The notes beneath the pieces are model-generated. The model was not told the origin of the DNA and did no database searches. It saw nothing but the letters and a program-made list of their open reading frames with translations. From contig JAYMTL010000038.1 of NCBI GenBank assembly GCA_036897445.1, positions 1 through 64,000 of the forward strand: a DNA stretch of 64,000 bases, given 5' to 3'. Made by a program: the position numbers and the translations under genes. The stretch comes from Pelargonium tetragonum (Eukaryota > Streptophyta > Magnoliopsida > Geraniales > Geraniaceae). Below, one piece after another: positions 1 to 10,449 of this stretch; position 1 is the stretch's first letter, and every line of letters starts with the position of its first letter.

Positions 1-54
1 GAGCTTTAGACTTTGAACCTAATGGCCGCGGGTTCAAATGGGCTCCTGGTATTT
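1..54 (+). pseudogene. trnK-like relic, 3' part, cut by the window edge
   Basis: The window opens inside a tRNA-like sequence. GAGC (end of the D arm) is followed by an anticodon arm, the variable-loop stretch CCTAATGG and a T-loop block GGTTCAAAT. This matches the middle and 3' half of plant mitochondrial trnK as I remember it (GAGCATTGGGC, AACCTAATGGTCGC, GGTTCAAGT). The anticodon loop reads CTTTGAA, so the triplet in anticodon position is TTG rather than TTT. The T stem does not close because GCGGG is followed by GGGCT, so I call it a pseudogene. The 5' part would lie left of base 1. Confidence 0.45.
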
Positions 55-3000
55 AAGAAACTGCCCAGGTTGAGATGGCCTAAGATCAGGGTAAAGTTAA
101 TCTTTGAATTTAATCGCTTAAAAAGGAATCTCTTAGAAGATGTATGACATAAAGTGTAAAAAACTTTTAAGATTAGGCGTTATCTATTTGCATAAGGAGC
201 GCCGTGTCCTTCCTTTTTATTTAGACTAATACCAAGGAAACTCTTTTCAGAGGGTTAAAACTTTTTTAGGTTTAAGGCGCTAAATAGGACTAAAGGAAGC
301 CCGTAGAAAAAGAAAAGAAATGCGGGATGAAATCTTGATAGCTTCTCAGCAGGGGCTTGTTAGTTACTGGCTTAAATCTGCCTGGTAATTTAAAGGAACT
401 TTTACTATTTTTTACTATTCAAGGTCCTGCGAGCTCTAATAAAGATAATAAAGTTTAGACATTTTGTCTTTTAGATACAAATTTTGGCGCGACTATATTC
501 GATTTTTACAGGATAGGTCCCTTTGAGCTTATTTAGGGATTTAACTAAATTAAGATAGGTCCCAAGTACAGAAGTTATAGCATAAAAAGTAGTACACGCA
601 AGAGATGTTCCTTATACTAGTACTTTTCTATTTACTTTATACTTAGAAAGAAATCCCTAAAAAGGAGTATACCCGGAGTAATACTTAGTGCGATACTTGT
701 TAATAAATGTTTTACCTTTTTTAGTAGAACCTTTGAATAGGATACCTATTAAGAAGATTTTCTTGTGAGCAGGCTCTATTAGTGAATATAACACATAAGT
801 ACTCCAAAATCCAGATTTATGAATAGGAAAACCCCCGCTCATCTTCTATACAGAATACAGATGTAAATGAAAATTAGCAAAATTTTTTTAAGTTTAGGCT
901 CAACCTAGCAATCTCGTTTAGTTTAATCCGTTCTTTTTTAATACAACTCTAAATTAACTAAAAAAGGTGATAGATAACACCCCTTAAACTTCTTACTACT
1001 AATTACCAAAGAGTGTCCTATTTGCTCTTTAGGCAGGGGCTATACTTCCTAGGCAGTTATGTAAATCAGTCAGAAGGAGTCTCTTAATAAAACTTATAAG
1101 ATTTTGGGATTTCCTACAAAGCTTCTAGGAATCCCTAATGTGGGTATACTGTAAAGAAATTTTAAAAGGAAACCCTGCTTAAATTAAAAAAAGGGGAGCT
1201 CAAATAGAAGAATAGGAATTCGTTAATATCTACTACTAGGCGTATACGTAACGACTCGAATTGTACGCACAAAGTAATTTCTGTAGTTTTTTTTTTCGTT
1301 CTTGCTATATAGCTACTCTAAAAATTTACCTTTATTAAAAGTGTCTATACCTGTATTTTAGGGGTTTAAATCTTACGTAGGATTCTGCAGGGTAAACCCA
1401 ATTGCATTCTAATTGAAATTATTCACCTGTTATGTTTAAGAGTTTCGTATGTACCGAGAGTTTTGAGCTGTGTGTCAAGACCCCTAGTATATCCAAGCCT
1501 TCTTAATTAAGTCAATTTCTAAACCCTTCAGTCCCAACCCTATACGTATAGGTTTTAAGAGGTCCCTTTACAGCGCGCGGCCTTGACCCAGTACAACTTT
1601 TTATTAAAAAAGAGTCTAACAGAGTACCCACAATCTGCAGCTCAGGTATTCGAAAGAACTAATAACTAACTCTAAGGAATTCAATCGTTTGGTTAACAAA
1701 TTCTTTTAACACTTTACCCAGTATTAGTATTCTAATATAAAACTACTTAAAAATCCCACTAGTAAGGGCTCTCTTATATTTTAGGGAAGATTTACGAAAG
1801 CCAGTACCACGAGGGCCTACTGTATCCTATATTAAACAAACTCTAAAGAAAATTTTCTAATACTTTAACTCTAAAAACCCCTAAGACAAGGTGCGAAGCC
1901 CTTTCTTTTGACTTTCTTAATTACCGTCAGATATCTTAAAACGTTCTATTCTCAGTAGCGGCAGCTAAAAAGCATAAATCTTAATAAAATAAGTGGGCTT
2001 TCTCTTGGAAGAGTCCAGAACTTGTCAGTATACGAACAAGCATTTTAGAAAGGAAGCCCTACTCCTCGGCGTATTCGTCTTATATAGGGGACCGTACTAG
2101 CAAATTTCAAAGTGTCTTGCTCGTAGTAGTATATGATAGGAGTTGCAGCCGAGGTTATCGGTAGTTTTAATAAAATTCTAAGTCTATGACTTGGGTAGGC
2201 TCGAGTTATACTTGGATTGATAGCTTATAACACTGATAAATTGGCATGAGTTCCCTAAACTCTATTGAATTGAGGTGCCCTGATTCCGTCTCCAGGAATT
2301 TTTTTGTAGTAATGAAATATCCCGCAGTATAATTAAAAAATCAGTTGCAACTGGTGGGTATCTCAACTCTAAAACTAAAGGGGGCCTATATAATTAAAGA
2401 AAACGCGCCCTAAATAACTCCGGACCTGGGGTTCTAAAGCTGTATTCAGGGCTATCCTATCACAATAAAAAAAAGTTTTTATATTAAAGTGTCTTGATAA
2501 TTAGACCTAACTTTCAGGAATCCGGGTCTCTTATTAGCTTTATAAAATAATAAAAAAATAAGAGTATCCTTTATACAACTAAGCATCGACTTTATATTCT
2601 AAAAATTCATATAAGCTTCACAAGAAAACTCCCTTTTAAACTTCTGAGTGAACGTAGAATTTCAAAAAGATTATCGGACTCGAGAAATTTTTATTTAGAG
2701 GGGTCCCAAGTTATGTTATATACTACTGTGGGATATCCCTCGCCTTGTATACACAGGATTAGAAATCCGTAACTCTACGTAGCCACTAACCTACTCGGTT
2801 TCCTCTTATATTTAGAAAATGCACAACTTTTGAGGAATTCAAGTACTCTTGCCGGGAACATATGCTTTATGAAGTATCTTGAACTCGGGTTATTCAATCA
2901 TAGTTTATTGGTTCTTGCACCGAGATATGCGGAAACCCCTTTTTATAAAAATCACTTTACTCCAGAAGTAGTCTCGGACTCTCTATTGGCTCGAGTAATT

Positions 3001-3663
3001 CCTCAAAATTCATTAAACAGAATAAGCTTTTCTTGTAAGGGTTAAAAGGGAAACTGAGTTCTGTAAGCAGTTCGCAGATATATAGAGGAATTTTAAAAGC
3101 ATTATAAGAAAAACTAGGAATGTAATACAGGTTTTAAATTAAACTTTTTATTTGAGGGCACTTCCAGAACTAAATAAGGATACTTGACCGGAAAAAGCCT
3201 TAAGATGAAATTCCCAAGGAGTTGCTTTGTTACTCAAATTGAGCAAAAAATCTTTTTCATTCCTTTTTTCAAATAGATGCTTTTTAAGCAATCGACTTCC
3301 TTATGATATGAAGTAAAGAGAAAGTGCTCAAGCTTTTAGCTAGGATACCCCTTGCCAAAATGGAGGGAACCCTTTTTGCGATTATGTTTAGAGATTGACA
3401 CGTTTAAAATGATAGAAGTCAACTTCCTTGGATACCTGATCTTACAGCATAGAACCTAAAGGAAAAGGAAAATTTCTGCCATTAAAAATATAGAGCTTGA
3501 CTCCACTTGAATGCCTTGAGGCTGAGGAAGAAACCTGAAAGAGTGAAAGAGAAAGATCGGGAAGTGAGGAATGTGTTCATAGAATGAAAATAGAGTTGAG
3601 AAGAAAGCAAGAAGAATGAGTCTAATAACAGTCCAAAGCGAAAGAAGGTAACTAAGAATTTAC
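55..3663. other. Gene-free AT-rich stretch
   Basis: I see no gene, tRNA fold or clear repeat copy here. Short open frames at 657-842 (minus) and 2830-3045 (plus) are of chance length and their products are unrecognisable. The composition is AT-rich with scattered runs of three to four G or C. Confidence 0.6.
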
Positions 3664-3996
3664 ATGACTGATAGAGTCCACTCGAATGACTATGCCGGTA
3701 AAGAAACGGATTCTTGGAACCGACCAACCTACCACTCCTTCCTTGGTGTAAATCTTTCACTTTTTATTGATTTTCCGAAATATATACATCTACATTTTTT
3801 GATTTTGAAAGAGGTCCTCCCTAGGGAAAAAGTGAGGACTTTTCTCGCTATACTAGACTCAAAATTTTCAGAAAAAGGGCAGGAATTTGAGGTAATATGC
3901 AATATTAGCAAGAAACTTTTTCATTTAAATAAAGAAAATGGCATTAGGTTGTGTATTTACGCTTGTTTAGAGTATAATTCCGTGGGGTTATTATAA
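3664..3996 (+). CDS. Unrecognised open frame of 110 codons
   Basis: This is the longest ATG-initiated frame in the window. It starts with MTDRVHSNDYAGKE and ends LEYNSVGLL. I see no signal peptide, clear membrane segment or known motif; residues 35-80 are mixed hydrophobic and basic (LHFLILKEVLPREKVRTFL). An antisense frame at 3482-3760 overlaps its first third. I see no promoter or ribosome-binding context and no neighbouring gene. The length is within chance expectation for AT-rich DNA of this size, so it is listed only because it is the best ATG frame present. Confidence 0.12.
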   Translation: MTDRVHSNDYAGKETDSWNRPTYHSFLGVNLSLFIDFPKYIHLHFLILKEVLPREKVRTFLAILDSKFSEKGQEFEVICNISKKLFHLNKENGIRLCIYACLEYNSVGLL

Positions 3997-5205
3997 CCTA
4001 CAGATTCAGGTTTTTTCGCTTAAGCAGCACCTCTTTTTGAAAGGTAGCTTGGGATTTGTTTTCCAATTAGGGGCTAATAATAAGGGCGATTTCTTCAATT
4101 CCACAAGAAGCCGAGGAGAATTCTAACTAATAGAAGGGCTTCCTAAACTTTATGTAATGGGTCGTAACGAAGGGGGTTTAGGGACTTTGAAATGAAAGTA
4201 GGAAAATAGATAGGATAGGAGAAAGGCTTTGGGTTTTCTAAATTAGTTAGAATAAGGGTCAAGAGTTTCCCGTTTAAAGCGTTGCCTTCCTTACTTAGAA
4301 GTGTTAGTTTAGATAGAAACTACGTCAATTTTGGGGTTTTCATTAAAAGGAGTTCCTGAAACAGGGTCTTATGTAAAAGGAATTCCCAATAACTCGTATT
4401 CCCCTATTCTCCACTCTAGAAAAGAATTTCAGGTAAATGAACTAAAGTTAAGGTTTCTTGGTGTTGGCGTAAGATTCATTTTATAACACTACCCTGCATT
4501 TCCTTCAGATGCCCCCGTTGGGTACAGCTCGTATATTAAAGCGGACCCCTCCAGGGGAAGTCTTATATAAGATACATCCCTAGCGACATGAGTATAGGTA
4601 ATATACGAATTCCTAGCAACAAGATAGAGAGACAGAGGCTAGCTCTGAGACAAAAAAAGATAGAGAGCAAGGGAAGCTTGCTTGGAAGGAAGGTTTCTAG
4701 TTAACAAAAGAGTGATAGAGGTATTGTAAATGAGTCAGTTATCGGTTTGAATCTTATCTTCGATACCTTGCGTTTTCTTAGTTTTTAGTTGTAAACTTTA
4801 GACATTTCTAAGAGATTCAAAAAAGGGGTCCGTCTCCCTACCTTTAGGGGTGTATTTACTTAACATTCCTGTAATAAAAAGCTTTTGCGTTCCTTTGTTT
4901 CCAGGTTCTTCAAGGAAACCTGATTTAGCTTATATAAGTTGACTGGCTCTATCTCTTCTTTCTGTAAGTACTCTTTGCAGTTATCTTTACGAAATGGGTC
5001 AGCCACCCGAGTCCCTCTTGTAATGCCTTACAACTCTATTTGTAGCACAGCCTCAAATGGAAGAGGTATTACACTTCACGAGGAAGAGGCGCCCAAGTCT
5101 ATTACTGGTTAAAGAGTACTGTGGAAGGCTTTAGGGCTGTTAGAACAGCAAGGGGGAAATAAGATTTACCAATGCCCACAGGCTCAAGTCCTAGTTTCCC
5201 CGGCC
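3997..5205. other. Gene-free stretch with one copy of the ATCTTCGATACCT word
   Basis: No gene is seen. At 4756-4770 the word ATCTTCGATACCTTG occurs, one of five copies of a conserved motif in the window. It is followed by TTTTCTTAGTTTT, which also follows the minus-strand copy at 45778-45796. Confidence 0.55.
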
Positions 5206-5560
5206 TCAACAAGGCACACTTTTTCTTACTTTTACTGTATATGAAACATAATTTTTGAAAATAGGAGGTTGGTCTATACAAGGGAAAATGGGTTTTATTG
5301 ATTTTGCATGTATATGCGTCCTACTTTTTTCAAAAAGGAAAGAGTTTTCTATTAATAAAACCCGGTTTATGCTTTTTGCCGTAGGTAAAATCTGAACAAA
5401 CATTTTTTAGGTTTCTCTTCTGTGAGGTCCCCTCTGCGAGCCCCTTATTTTTGAGAAAAAGTTCATTTCATATAGTGGCAAAAGTTCATAACCAGGTTTG
5501 ACTAGTACAGATCAACTTCTTTTTAAAGTTTTTCCATTTCGTATAGCGAGAAAACAATAA
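5206..5560 (+). repeat. Family A dispersed repeat, copy 1
   Basis: This copy shares ordered blocks with 8340-8720, 58425-58700 and 45085-45245. The blocks are ATTGATTTTGCAT, a run ending TTTTTTCAAAAAGGAAAG, TATTAATAAAACCCGG, TATGCTTTTTGCC, GGTTTCTCTTCTGTGAGG, and finally TTTCATATAG.GGCAAAAGTTCATAA. The last block recurs about 70 bp on as CCATTTCGTATAGCGAGAAAA, so the repeat has internal sub-repeats. Copies are heavily diverged and no open frame is shared by all of them. Function unknown. Confidence 0.65.
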
Positions 5561-6060
5561 AGCCAAATTCCCTAGTAGAGCGAGCTGCTTCTTTTCAAAA
5601 AAGTAGGACAGCCTTATATGGAAAAGTAATAAAAACCGAAACGCTGAACTTTCTACTCGAGTAAACCTGATCCAAAAAGGACAAAAGCGAGGAACCCCTT
5701 CTAGAATGAAGAATATCTGCCTTTTTCAAAAAGTCCTTTGTTTGATATTACTTTTCACCTAAACTCGATAAATGAAAGAATTATGCCCAATAGGAAAGGC
5801 AACCTCTTAGAAAGCCCCAATTTCTAAGTCAATTCCTAGAATGGAAGTTGAGTCGTTTTGGGGCTAAATACATGGGTTCAAATCCCCGTGGAATTTGAAT
5901 GGGTTCAAACAGGCGGAAAAGCCCCTTTTTGACGAAAATGGATAGGTTCAAAGTAGCTGGAAGCCTCGTAAAAAGGACCCTTTTGCTGTCAAGGCTTTTT
6001 TAGGGGATTTTCCTAGCTGCTAACCGGTTATAGCTAGAAATCCCACGAGATGTTGGCATC
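5561..6060. other. Gene-free stretch with an isolated T-arm-like hairpin
   Basis: No gene is seen. At 5870-5889 CATGGG, TTCAAAT and CCCGTG form a hairpin like a tRNA T arm with a standard loop sequence. I could not fit a D arm or acceptor stem around it, so a tRNA is not called; it may be a fragment of one. Confidence 0.35.
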
Positions 6061-6142
6061 AACCCGAGATCAGATAATGGAGAAAGCTCGCAGAATAAAG
6101 TCTCCTAATTCTATTCCCGAGAGCAAATGAACGCAGATAGAC

Positions 6143-6511
6143 TTGAAAGAGAATTTGAAACTTGGTCGCGTTTTCCGCATAAAAGGCTTACCAGACCGAA
6201 AGCAGACACCACGAACAGCAGAAACCAGGAAGATAGAAACCAGATACCGGATAGAAGCAGATACCTGGAACTTGGGCTTCACCTGTTCCTATAACGAACT
6301 ACGAACAGAAACTTCAATGAAGAGACGCGAGCTTGACACTCGCATCCTTCTTCCAGGTTTCTTGAGGAGAATACTGCCCTTTCTCTGGTGGGGATCACCA
6401 ATCTCTCTCTTTCATTACCTCACTCCTGGGGATATTCTATACCTACGTGTGAAGCTTCTATCTCAGGGGCTCATAAAGGCGGCCTTTAGGCCTTCTTTTT
6501 TGCGTGGCTGA
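6143..6511 (+). CDS. Unrecognised open frame of 122 codons, TTG start
   Basis: This is the longest open frame in the window and lies in the GC-richer island, where long open frames are easier by chance. It begins at TTG; the first in-frame ATG gives only the C-terminal part starting MKRRELDTR. The N-terminal two thirds are very basic (RKQTPRTAETRKIETRYR). Residues around 75-95 are hydrophobic (LLPGFLRRILPFLWWGSPISLF), which could suit one membrane segment. No family is recognised. An antisense frame at 6070-6282 overlaps it. Likely not a gene. Confidence 0.13.
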   Translation: MKENLKLGRVFRIKGLPDRKQTPRTAETRKIETRYRIEADTWNLGFTCSYNELRTETSMKRRELDTRILLPGFLRRILPFLWWGSPISLFHYLTPGDILYLRVKLLSQGLIKAAFRPSFLRG

Positions 6512-6575
6512 TGAGCTCGCTCTTTCACGCTTCGACTCTGCGCTCTTTCACAGACTTGTACAATGATACCCTTCG

Positions 6576-6619
6576 TTGGGGTACGTATCCTGCCGCTGAC
6601 AGGATACGTAGTACCCCAA
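6576..6619 (+). repeat. Strong 17-bp stem-loop
   Basis: TTGGGGTACGTATCCTG (6576-6592) pairs with CAGGATACG and TACCCCAA (6600-6619), with a three-base bulge TAG on the right arm and a seven-base loop CCGCTGA. This is the most stable simple hairpin I noticed. Stem-loops of this kind lie at mRNA 3' ends in plant mitochondria and also occur in mobile hairpin elements. No T-run follows, so a bacterial-type terminator is not suggested. Confidence 0.75.
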
Positions 6620-6704
6620 ACTCTACCTGATCGAGCACCTAATTGCTCTCATTTTTCGAGTAAGGGACGCCTCTTTCTAAGCTTCTATTCTAATCTAATG
6701 GAAT

Positions 6705-6775
6705 TTTCTATTCTACTGGGATTCGAACCCTCGGATATTCTAACTCCGTTACCTCTTACTCTCTTTCTTTTCTAT
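6705..6775 (-). pseudogene. tRNA 3'-end relic, serine-like
   Basis: On the minus strand the word ATATCCGAGGGTTCGAATCC (about 6717-6737) matches the variable-arm end and T arm of plant organelle serine tRNAs (ACCGAGGGTTCGAATCCC). The 3' strand of the T stem is broken, and no D arm or anticodon arm folds upstream, so this is a fragment only. The isoacceptor is uncertain. Confidence 0.35.
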
Positions 6776-6914
6776 TGCTTATCTTTCTTGAAAATGTTGA
6801 GTTTTGTTACTCGCTTCTTAAGTTGTTAAGAAGATAGACTTATAACAACTATTTAAGAAAGTAAGAAAGAGATATGTAGAGGTATTCTTAATGTAGCTTG
6901 TAGGGCTAAAGCTT

Positions 6915-7136
6915 ATTCTATTCTAGTTTCTTTTTTTATAGTAATAGGTTTCTTTTAGTAATAGATAGTAATAGGGTAAATAGTATAGTAGTTTAAGATT
7001 TAGATAGCTTTCTTTATAAGGGATCCCAATGTCTTATGTAGCTTATCAATAGCGAATAAACATGCTTAATAAATAGAATAGAGTATATATATCTTACCGA
7101 CTGCAGCTTCTTATCTTATGCGGAGGGAGGTAAGGA
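6915..7136 (+). repeat. Family P element, copy 1
   Basis: Parts in order: a TAGTAATAG-rich stretch (three copies of this nine-mer at about 6940-6976), TATAGTAGTTT, then CAATGTCTTATGTAGCTTAT with CAATAG, then the core TTACCGACTGCAGC followed by TTATGCGGAGGGAGGTAA. The same parts in the same order occur at 14.5, 40.7 and 54.4 kb, and inverted at 53.3 and 59.6-60.5 kb. The core begins TTACC and ends GGTAA, a short inverted repeat. No shared open frame is seen. Confidence 0.65.
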
Positions 7137-7375
7137 TAAAGAGTACATACTCCGTGCACAAGTAAAGACACCAGACCCAGACTTCTTGTTTCTAAGAGGT
7201 TCCTTTTGAATTGAAACGTCGCAATCTAAATCATTTAGATAGAAAGTAAAGAGAAAGAAGTCTTGCTTGAATAAACGTCAAAACCCTTCCCAGTAGAACT
7301 TGTATTTGTATAGTGAAAATCTATCTAAAGAATTGACAAGTAAATAGGAGGGAACGAAGTTGGATCTTTTTAAGT

Positions 7376-7410
7376 AATTACATTACCTACCCAGCTATAC
7401 GAAGGGTTAA
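7376..7410 (-). repeat. Family P core fragment
   Basis: TAATTACATTACCT followed by CAGCTATACGAAGGG matches one half of the family P core as seen on the minus strand (AATTACATTACCTCCGC). The CTGCAG or CTACAG half is not recognisable, so this is a partial or decayed copy. Confidence 0.4.
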
Positions 7411-7700
7411 GATACGAAAGGAAAGGGCTTCTCACAACCTAGACCTAGGACCCAAGAGGAAGATTGAGTCGTTCGTTATATGCCCCCTCACATAGAGAAT
7501 TGCTTGAAAATAGAACACATTTCACAAAGAAAGAAACTAGAGGAACAAGAACAATTAACATTGCCTTTGATATGTGGTGTTTTACCTGTACACAGGTTTA
7601 GGCTTTTTCCTAGCGGGCTAGGTATAGAATCTTACAATCAATAGAGAGCTGGGCGATGCTCTATTGAAAGGACTACACTGACAAAGGAGCATTGAAAAAG

Positions 7701-7935
7701 ATGCTAGCCATGAAACCTACACGAATGAGTACCTATTCTTAACTATCTTTTTCTTTTATACTCGTAACAAAGAGGCTGCCTTCTGGCTGGTAAGGATTCC
7801 TCGCCACCAATCTATTCCATTTCTTCAACATTTCATTACCTATGCAAGTCAATGTAGAGACCATAGGTGAGGAAAGAGGCATGTCTTGATTGAAAGAAAA
7901 GATATTATAATAAGTACTAGTGAAAAAGAGTATTT
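7701..7935 (+). repeat. Family B repeat, copy 1
   Basis: Three blocks are collinear with 58984-59484: ATGAAAC with AGTACCTATTCTTA (7710-7741), GAGGCATGTCTTGA (about 7876-7889), and TATAATAAGTACTAGTGAAA (7906-7925). The copy near 59 kb holds an extra internal duplication of about 250 bp. A minus-strand open frame at 7739-7939 crosses it but has no counterpart in the other copy. Confidence 0.5.
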
Positions 7936-8307
7936 GCAATACCTCAGGCTTTAGGAACTGATTGCACTAGAACAAAGAAGAAAAGATAGTCATTTCATTT
8001 CCTCGATTTCATCTCCTCTTCTATGCTATAAACTATAAAAGACTATAAAGATTTTCTTATTATTCATTCTTACTTAAGAAAGAATCTAGTTAACATTAAA
8101 ACATTAACAAGCAAAGAAGAAAGTCAAGCTAAAGCAGCAACAGATAGATAAGCCAAAGAAAGCAATTCTTAATAAGAAGGATACATACACGCACGCGCGC
8201 GGGTACATTATATAGAGTAGAGATATAGGGGTGATAAAGCATAGCAGTTTCCAAAGTTGCTAATCTAAACGAGCGAGGGAACATAAGAGCAAACCTTAAT
8301 TTAACTG

Positions 8308-8321
8308 TATCTTCGATACCT
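8308..8321 (+). promoter_or_regulatory. Conserved ATCTTCGATACCT word, copy 2
   Basis: TATCTTCGATACCT lies just upstream of family A copy 2. The same 13-14 base word is at 4756, 60778 and, inverted, at 36667 and 45778. No function is known to me. It could be part of a larger decayed repeat or a protein- or RNA-binding site. Confidence 0.4.
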
Positions 8322-8339
8322 CCACAAGGTAAACTCCAG

Positions 8340-8720
8340 TTTATTGGATTGATTTTGCGTAATACTAAAGCCTACTTTTTCGAAAACTTGGAAGCCTTTC
8401 TATTAACAAAAATGGGTTGATTCATTTTGCATATAAGGCCCGACTACTTTTTTGAAAAGAAAAAGCTCGCTCTATTAACAAAACCCGGGTTATGCTTTTT
8501 GCCAGGGTCAAAATGTGAACAGCCAAAAAAGTCTGTTTCTCTTCTGTAAGGGCTCTTTTTCGGGCCTGTTTTTTTAGAAATTTTCTGTTTCATATAGATG
8601 GGAAAGTTCATAAATAACTAGCGTTACCTAGTGTGGGGTTCATCCGGTTTTGAGATTTTCCGTTTTATATAGCAGCAAAAGTTCATGAATTGTTGACTTT
8701 CCCGCAAAAGCGAGCAGGTT
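8340..8720 (+). repeat. Family A dispersed repeat, copy 2, with internal tandem units
   Basis: This is the clearest copy. A unit of about 65-70 bp occurs twice: TTGATTTTGCGTAATAC through CTATTAACAAAAA, then TTCATTTTGCATATAAGG through CTATTAACAAAAC. Next come TATGCTTTTTGCCAGGG, GTTTCTCTTCTGTAAGG, and a second pair of units, GTTTCATATAGATGGGAAAG and GTTTTATATAGCAGCAAAAG. On the minus strand successive units give peptide patterns with K(M/I)N and FVNR about 23-24 residues apart, but in-frame stops are present in this copy. Confidence 0.65.
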
Positions 8721-8779
8721 TACAACTGAAATAAGAATGAAACTTATTTACAATACCTTTAAAACAGAATGTTGGCAAG

Positions 8780-10440
8780 CTTGCTTGTTTACGAATTCAA
8801 TAGAACAACGCTGCTAAGGTGTTTGCGCTTTTTGACATGGCTTGTGAAATAATAGAAGAAGAACGAAGAACCTCCTATTCTCTTATCTTCAACACTCTTC
8901 TTTCTTATCTTTCTTCTTGTTCTTATGACTTGCTTGTTTTGCTATACCTTCAGAATTTCATTACCTAGCTCCGCCTTCTTTGACTTCATTGTTTGAGCTT
9001 TCTTTGTTTTTCTTCTTGTCTTGGTTTGAGACTCTTTCTTACGGTTTAGGAACTCATTCTTGTCAGTCCTTGCGAGCCTAAGAAGGTGAAAGTCGAAGGA
9101 AGAAGGTGAAGCATGTCAATAGCTAGCAACAGCAAGAGCGAACCATCAACTGAAGGTGTTGCTGATAGCGCTAGTCGATAGAAGTGGAATGCTAGCTAGG
9201 AAGATGACTATCTTATTAGAGAGAGCTTGATTCCGATCTAAGCAGCTGGTAAACTGGTCAAGCTCAGTCTTCATGCAGGCTGTTGAAAGCAGTTGTAGCT
9301 AAAGGTAATGAAATGAATGGAAAGACAAGGTCGGAATGAATGTATTGCTCAGAAGGACTGGTGTTGTAAAGAAGTAGTAAGAGAGAGTAGGGAACAACTT
9401 CTTTCTAATCAGAGGAATGAGAGAAAACACCTATAGCAGAAGACTTTGAAAATCTTTAGTCTTTCTTTCCAACTCCTGCTCTGTCTTTACAGTCGAATTG
9501 AAAGAGGGAATGGAAGGAAGTCAAGTGGTGGAAGCAAGTGCAATTAGGAAGAGATATTAACCTCAGGAAATGTCATTTCATAAGACCTTAGGTTGACTAC
9601 TCCATTCCATTCCTAGCAGTCGAAGGTAGAAGGTCAAGTAGGCCCACGTTCCGCACTGTCGAATGCCACGTTGTTGCAGAAAGAAGGCTGACATTGACGG
9701 AAAGTGTAGCTAGCAATCGGCGGAAAGAAGGTGAACTCCGTACGAACCAAGCTAGCCTGTGCAGCTAATGAATGGCAGTAACGAGCCTACACTGTACAGT
9801 CAATAGAATCAACTGTCTCAGTCGTATCGTATAGTACACCTGACTGTGAAAAGGCAGTGAGAGCTATTCTCGAACTGTGAAGAATCCGTTTTCAAGTCTT
9901 TCAGGTGTTCTATCATCAGCTCGTGTTTCAGAGGCTCTACTAGTTTTGGTTTCTCGGTTCAAGAGTCTTTTTCCACGGTTGATGCCTAAGTTGTGAGTTC
10001 AGCTTTTTGAGTTTCTATCTACTTCACTCAAAGCGTGAAAGGAAACAAGTCTTTCTTTTTCTTGTATGAAGTGTCTTTCTAGATGTAGGAAGCTTCTAGC
10101 TGTATGAGTTCGTAGTAAGCGCCTCTCCTAGATTGAGGAAGCGTCTGACTGCTGTACGATGTTTCTAGCGGTAGGAAGGTTCTCTCTTGTATATAGATGC
10201 TCGTCTCTCTTGGGAGCTTGAAGGTCTGCAGCTCGGTCTCTGATTCAGTTTCTACAGGATTCTTCTTGCTGTATGAAGTGTCTTTCTCTTAGCGACGGGG
10301 TTTCATGGGTTTCCTGTTCTTATAGGAACTCTCTTTCTTGCATAATATGAAAGCAGCTTCCTGGTTAGTTGGATGCTCTTAGCGGAAAGGCTTTCATCAC
10401 TCTTGCTTATTGGACTTGGGAACTACTCATATAGGAGACT
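8780..10440. other. Gene-free block with mixed, more GC-balanced sequence
   Basis: No gene is seen. The text differs from its flanks, with frequent GAAAG, AGCTAGC and CTTTC words and fewer long A or T runs. This resembles the polypurine/polypyrimidine mosaic common between genes in plant mitochondria. It includes a decayed short tandem array at 10061-10292. Confidence 0.45.
10061..10292 (+). repeat. Decayed minisatellite, unit about 17-22 bp
   Basis: Repeated words of the form (A/C)GxTGTAxGAAGxxTCTTTCT run through this stretch: TGTATGAAGTGTCTTTCT, GATGTAGGAAGCTTCT, GATTGAGGAAGCGTCT, CTGTACGATGTTTCT, GCGGTAGGAAGGTTCTCT, and again GCTGTATGAAGTGTCTTTCT at the right end. Unit length varies and about ten units can be counted, some doubtful. 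Confidence 0.5.
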
Positions 10441-10449
10441 TTTCCCCCG

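Larger units (their letters stand above)
6061..6640. other. GC-richer island unlike its surroundings
   Basis: From about 6061 to 6640 the sequence is visibly richer in G and C than the flanks and has fewer homopolymer runs. It contains the longest open frame in the window and ends in a strong hairpin. Near-tandem words AGAAACCAGATACCGG and AGAAGCAGATACCTGG occur at about 6234-6270. It could be a remnant of a gene-bearing or transferred segment. I recognise no coding sequence in it. Confidence 0.4.

Noticed and set aside
8186-8206. CACGCACGCGCGCGGG run as a regulatory or replication site
   Set aside because: A single short CG/CA run with no supporting context.
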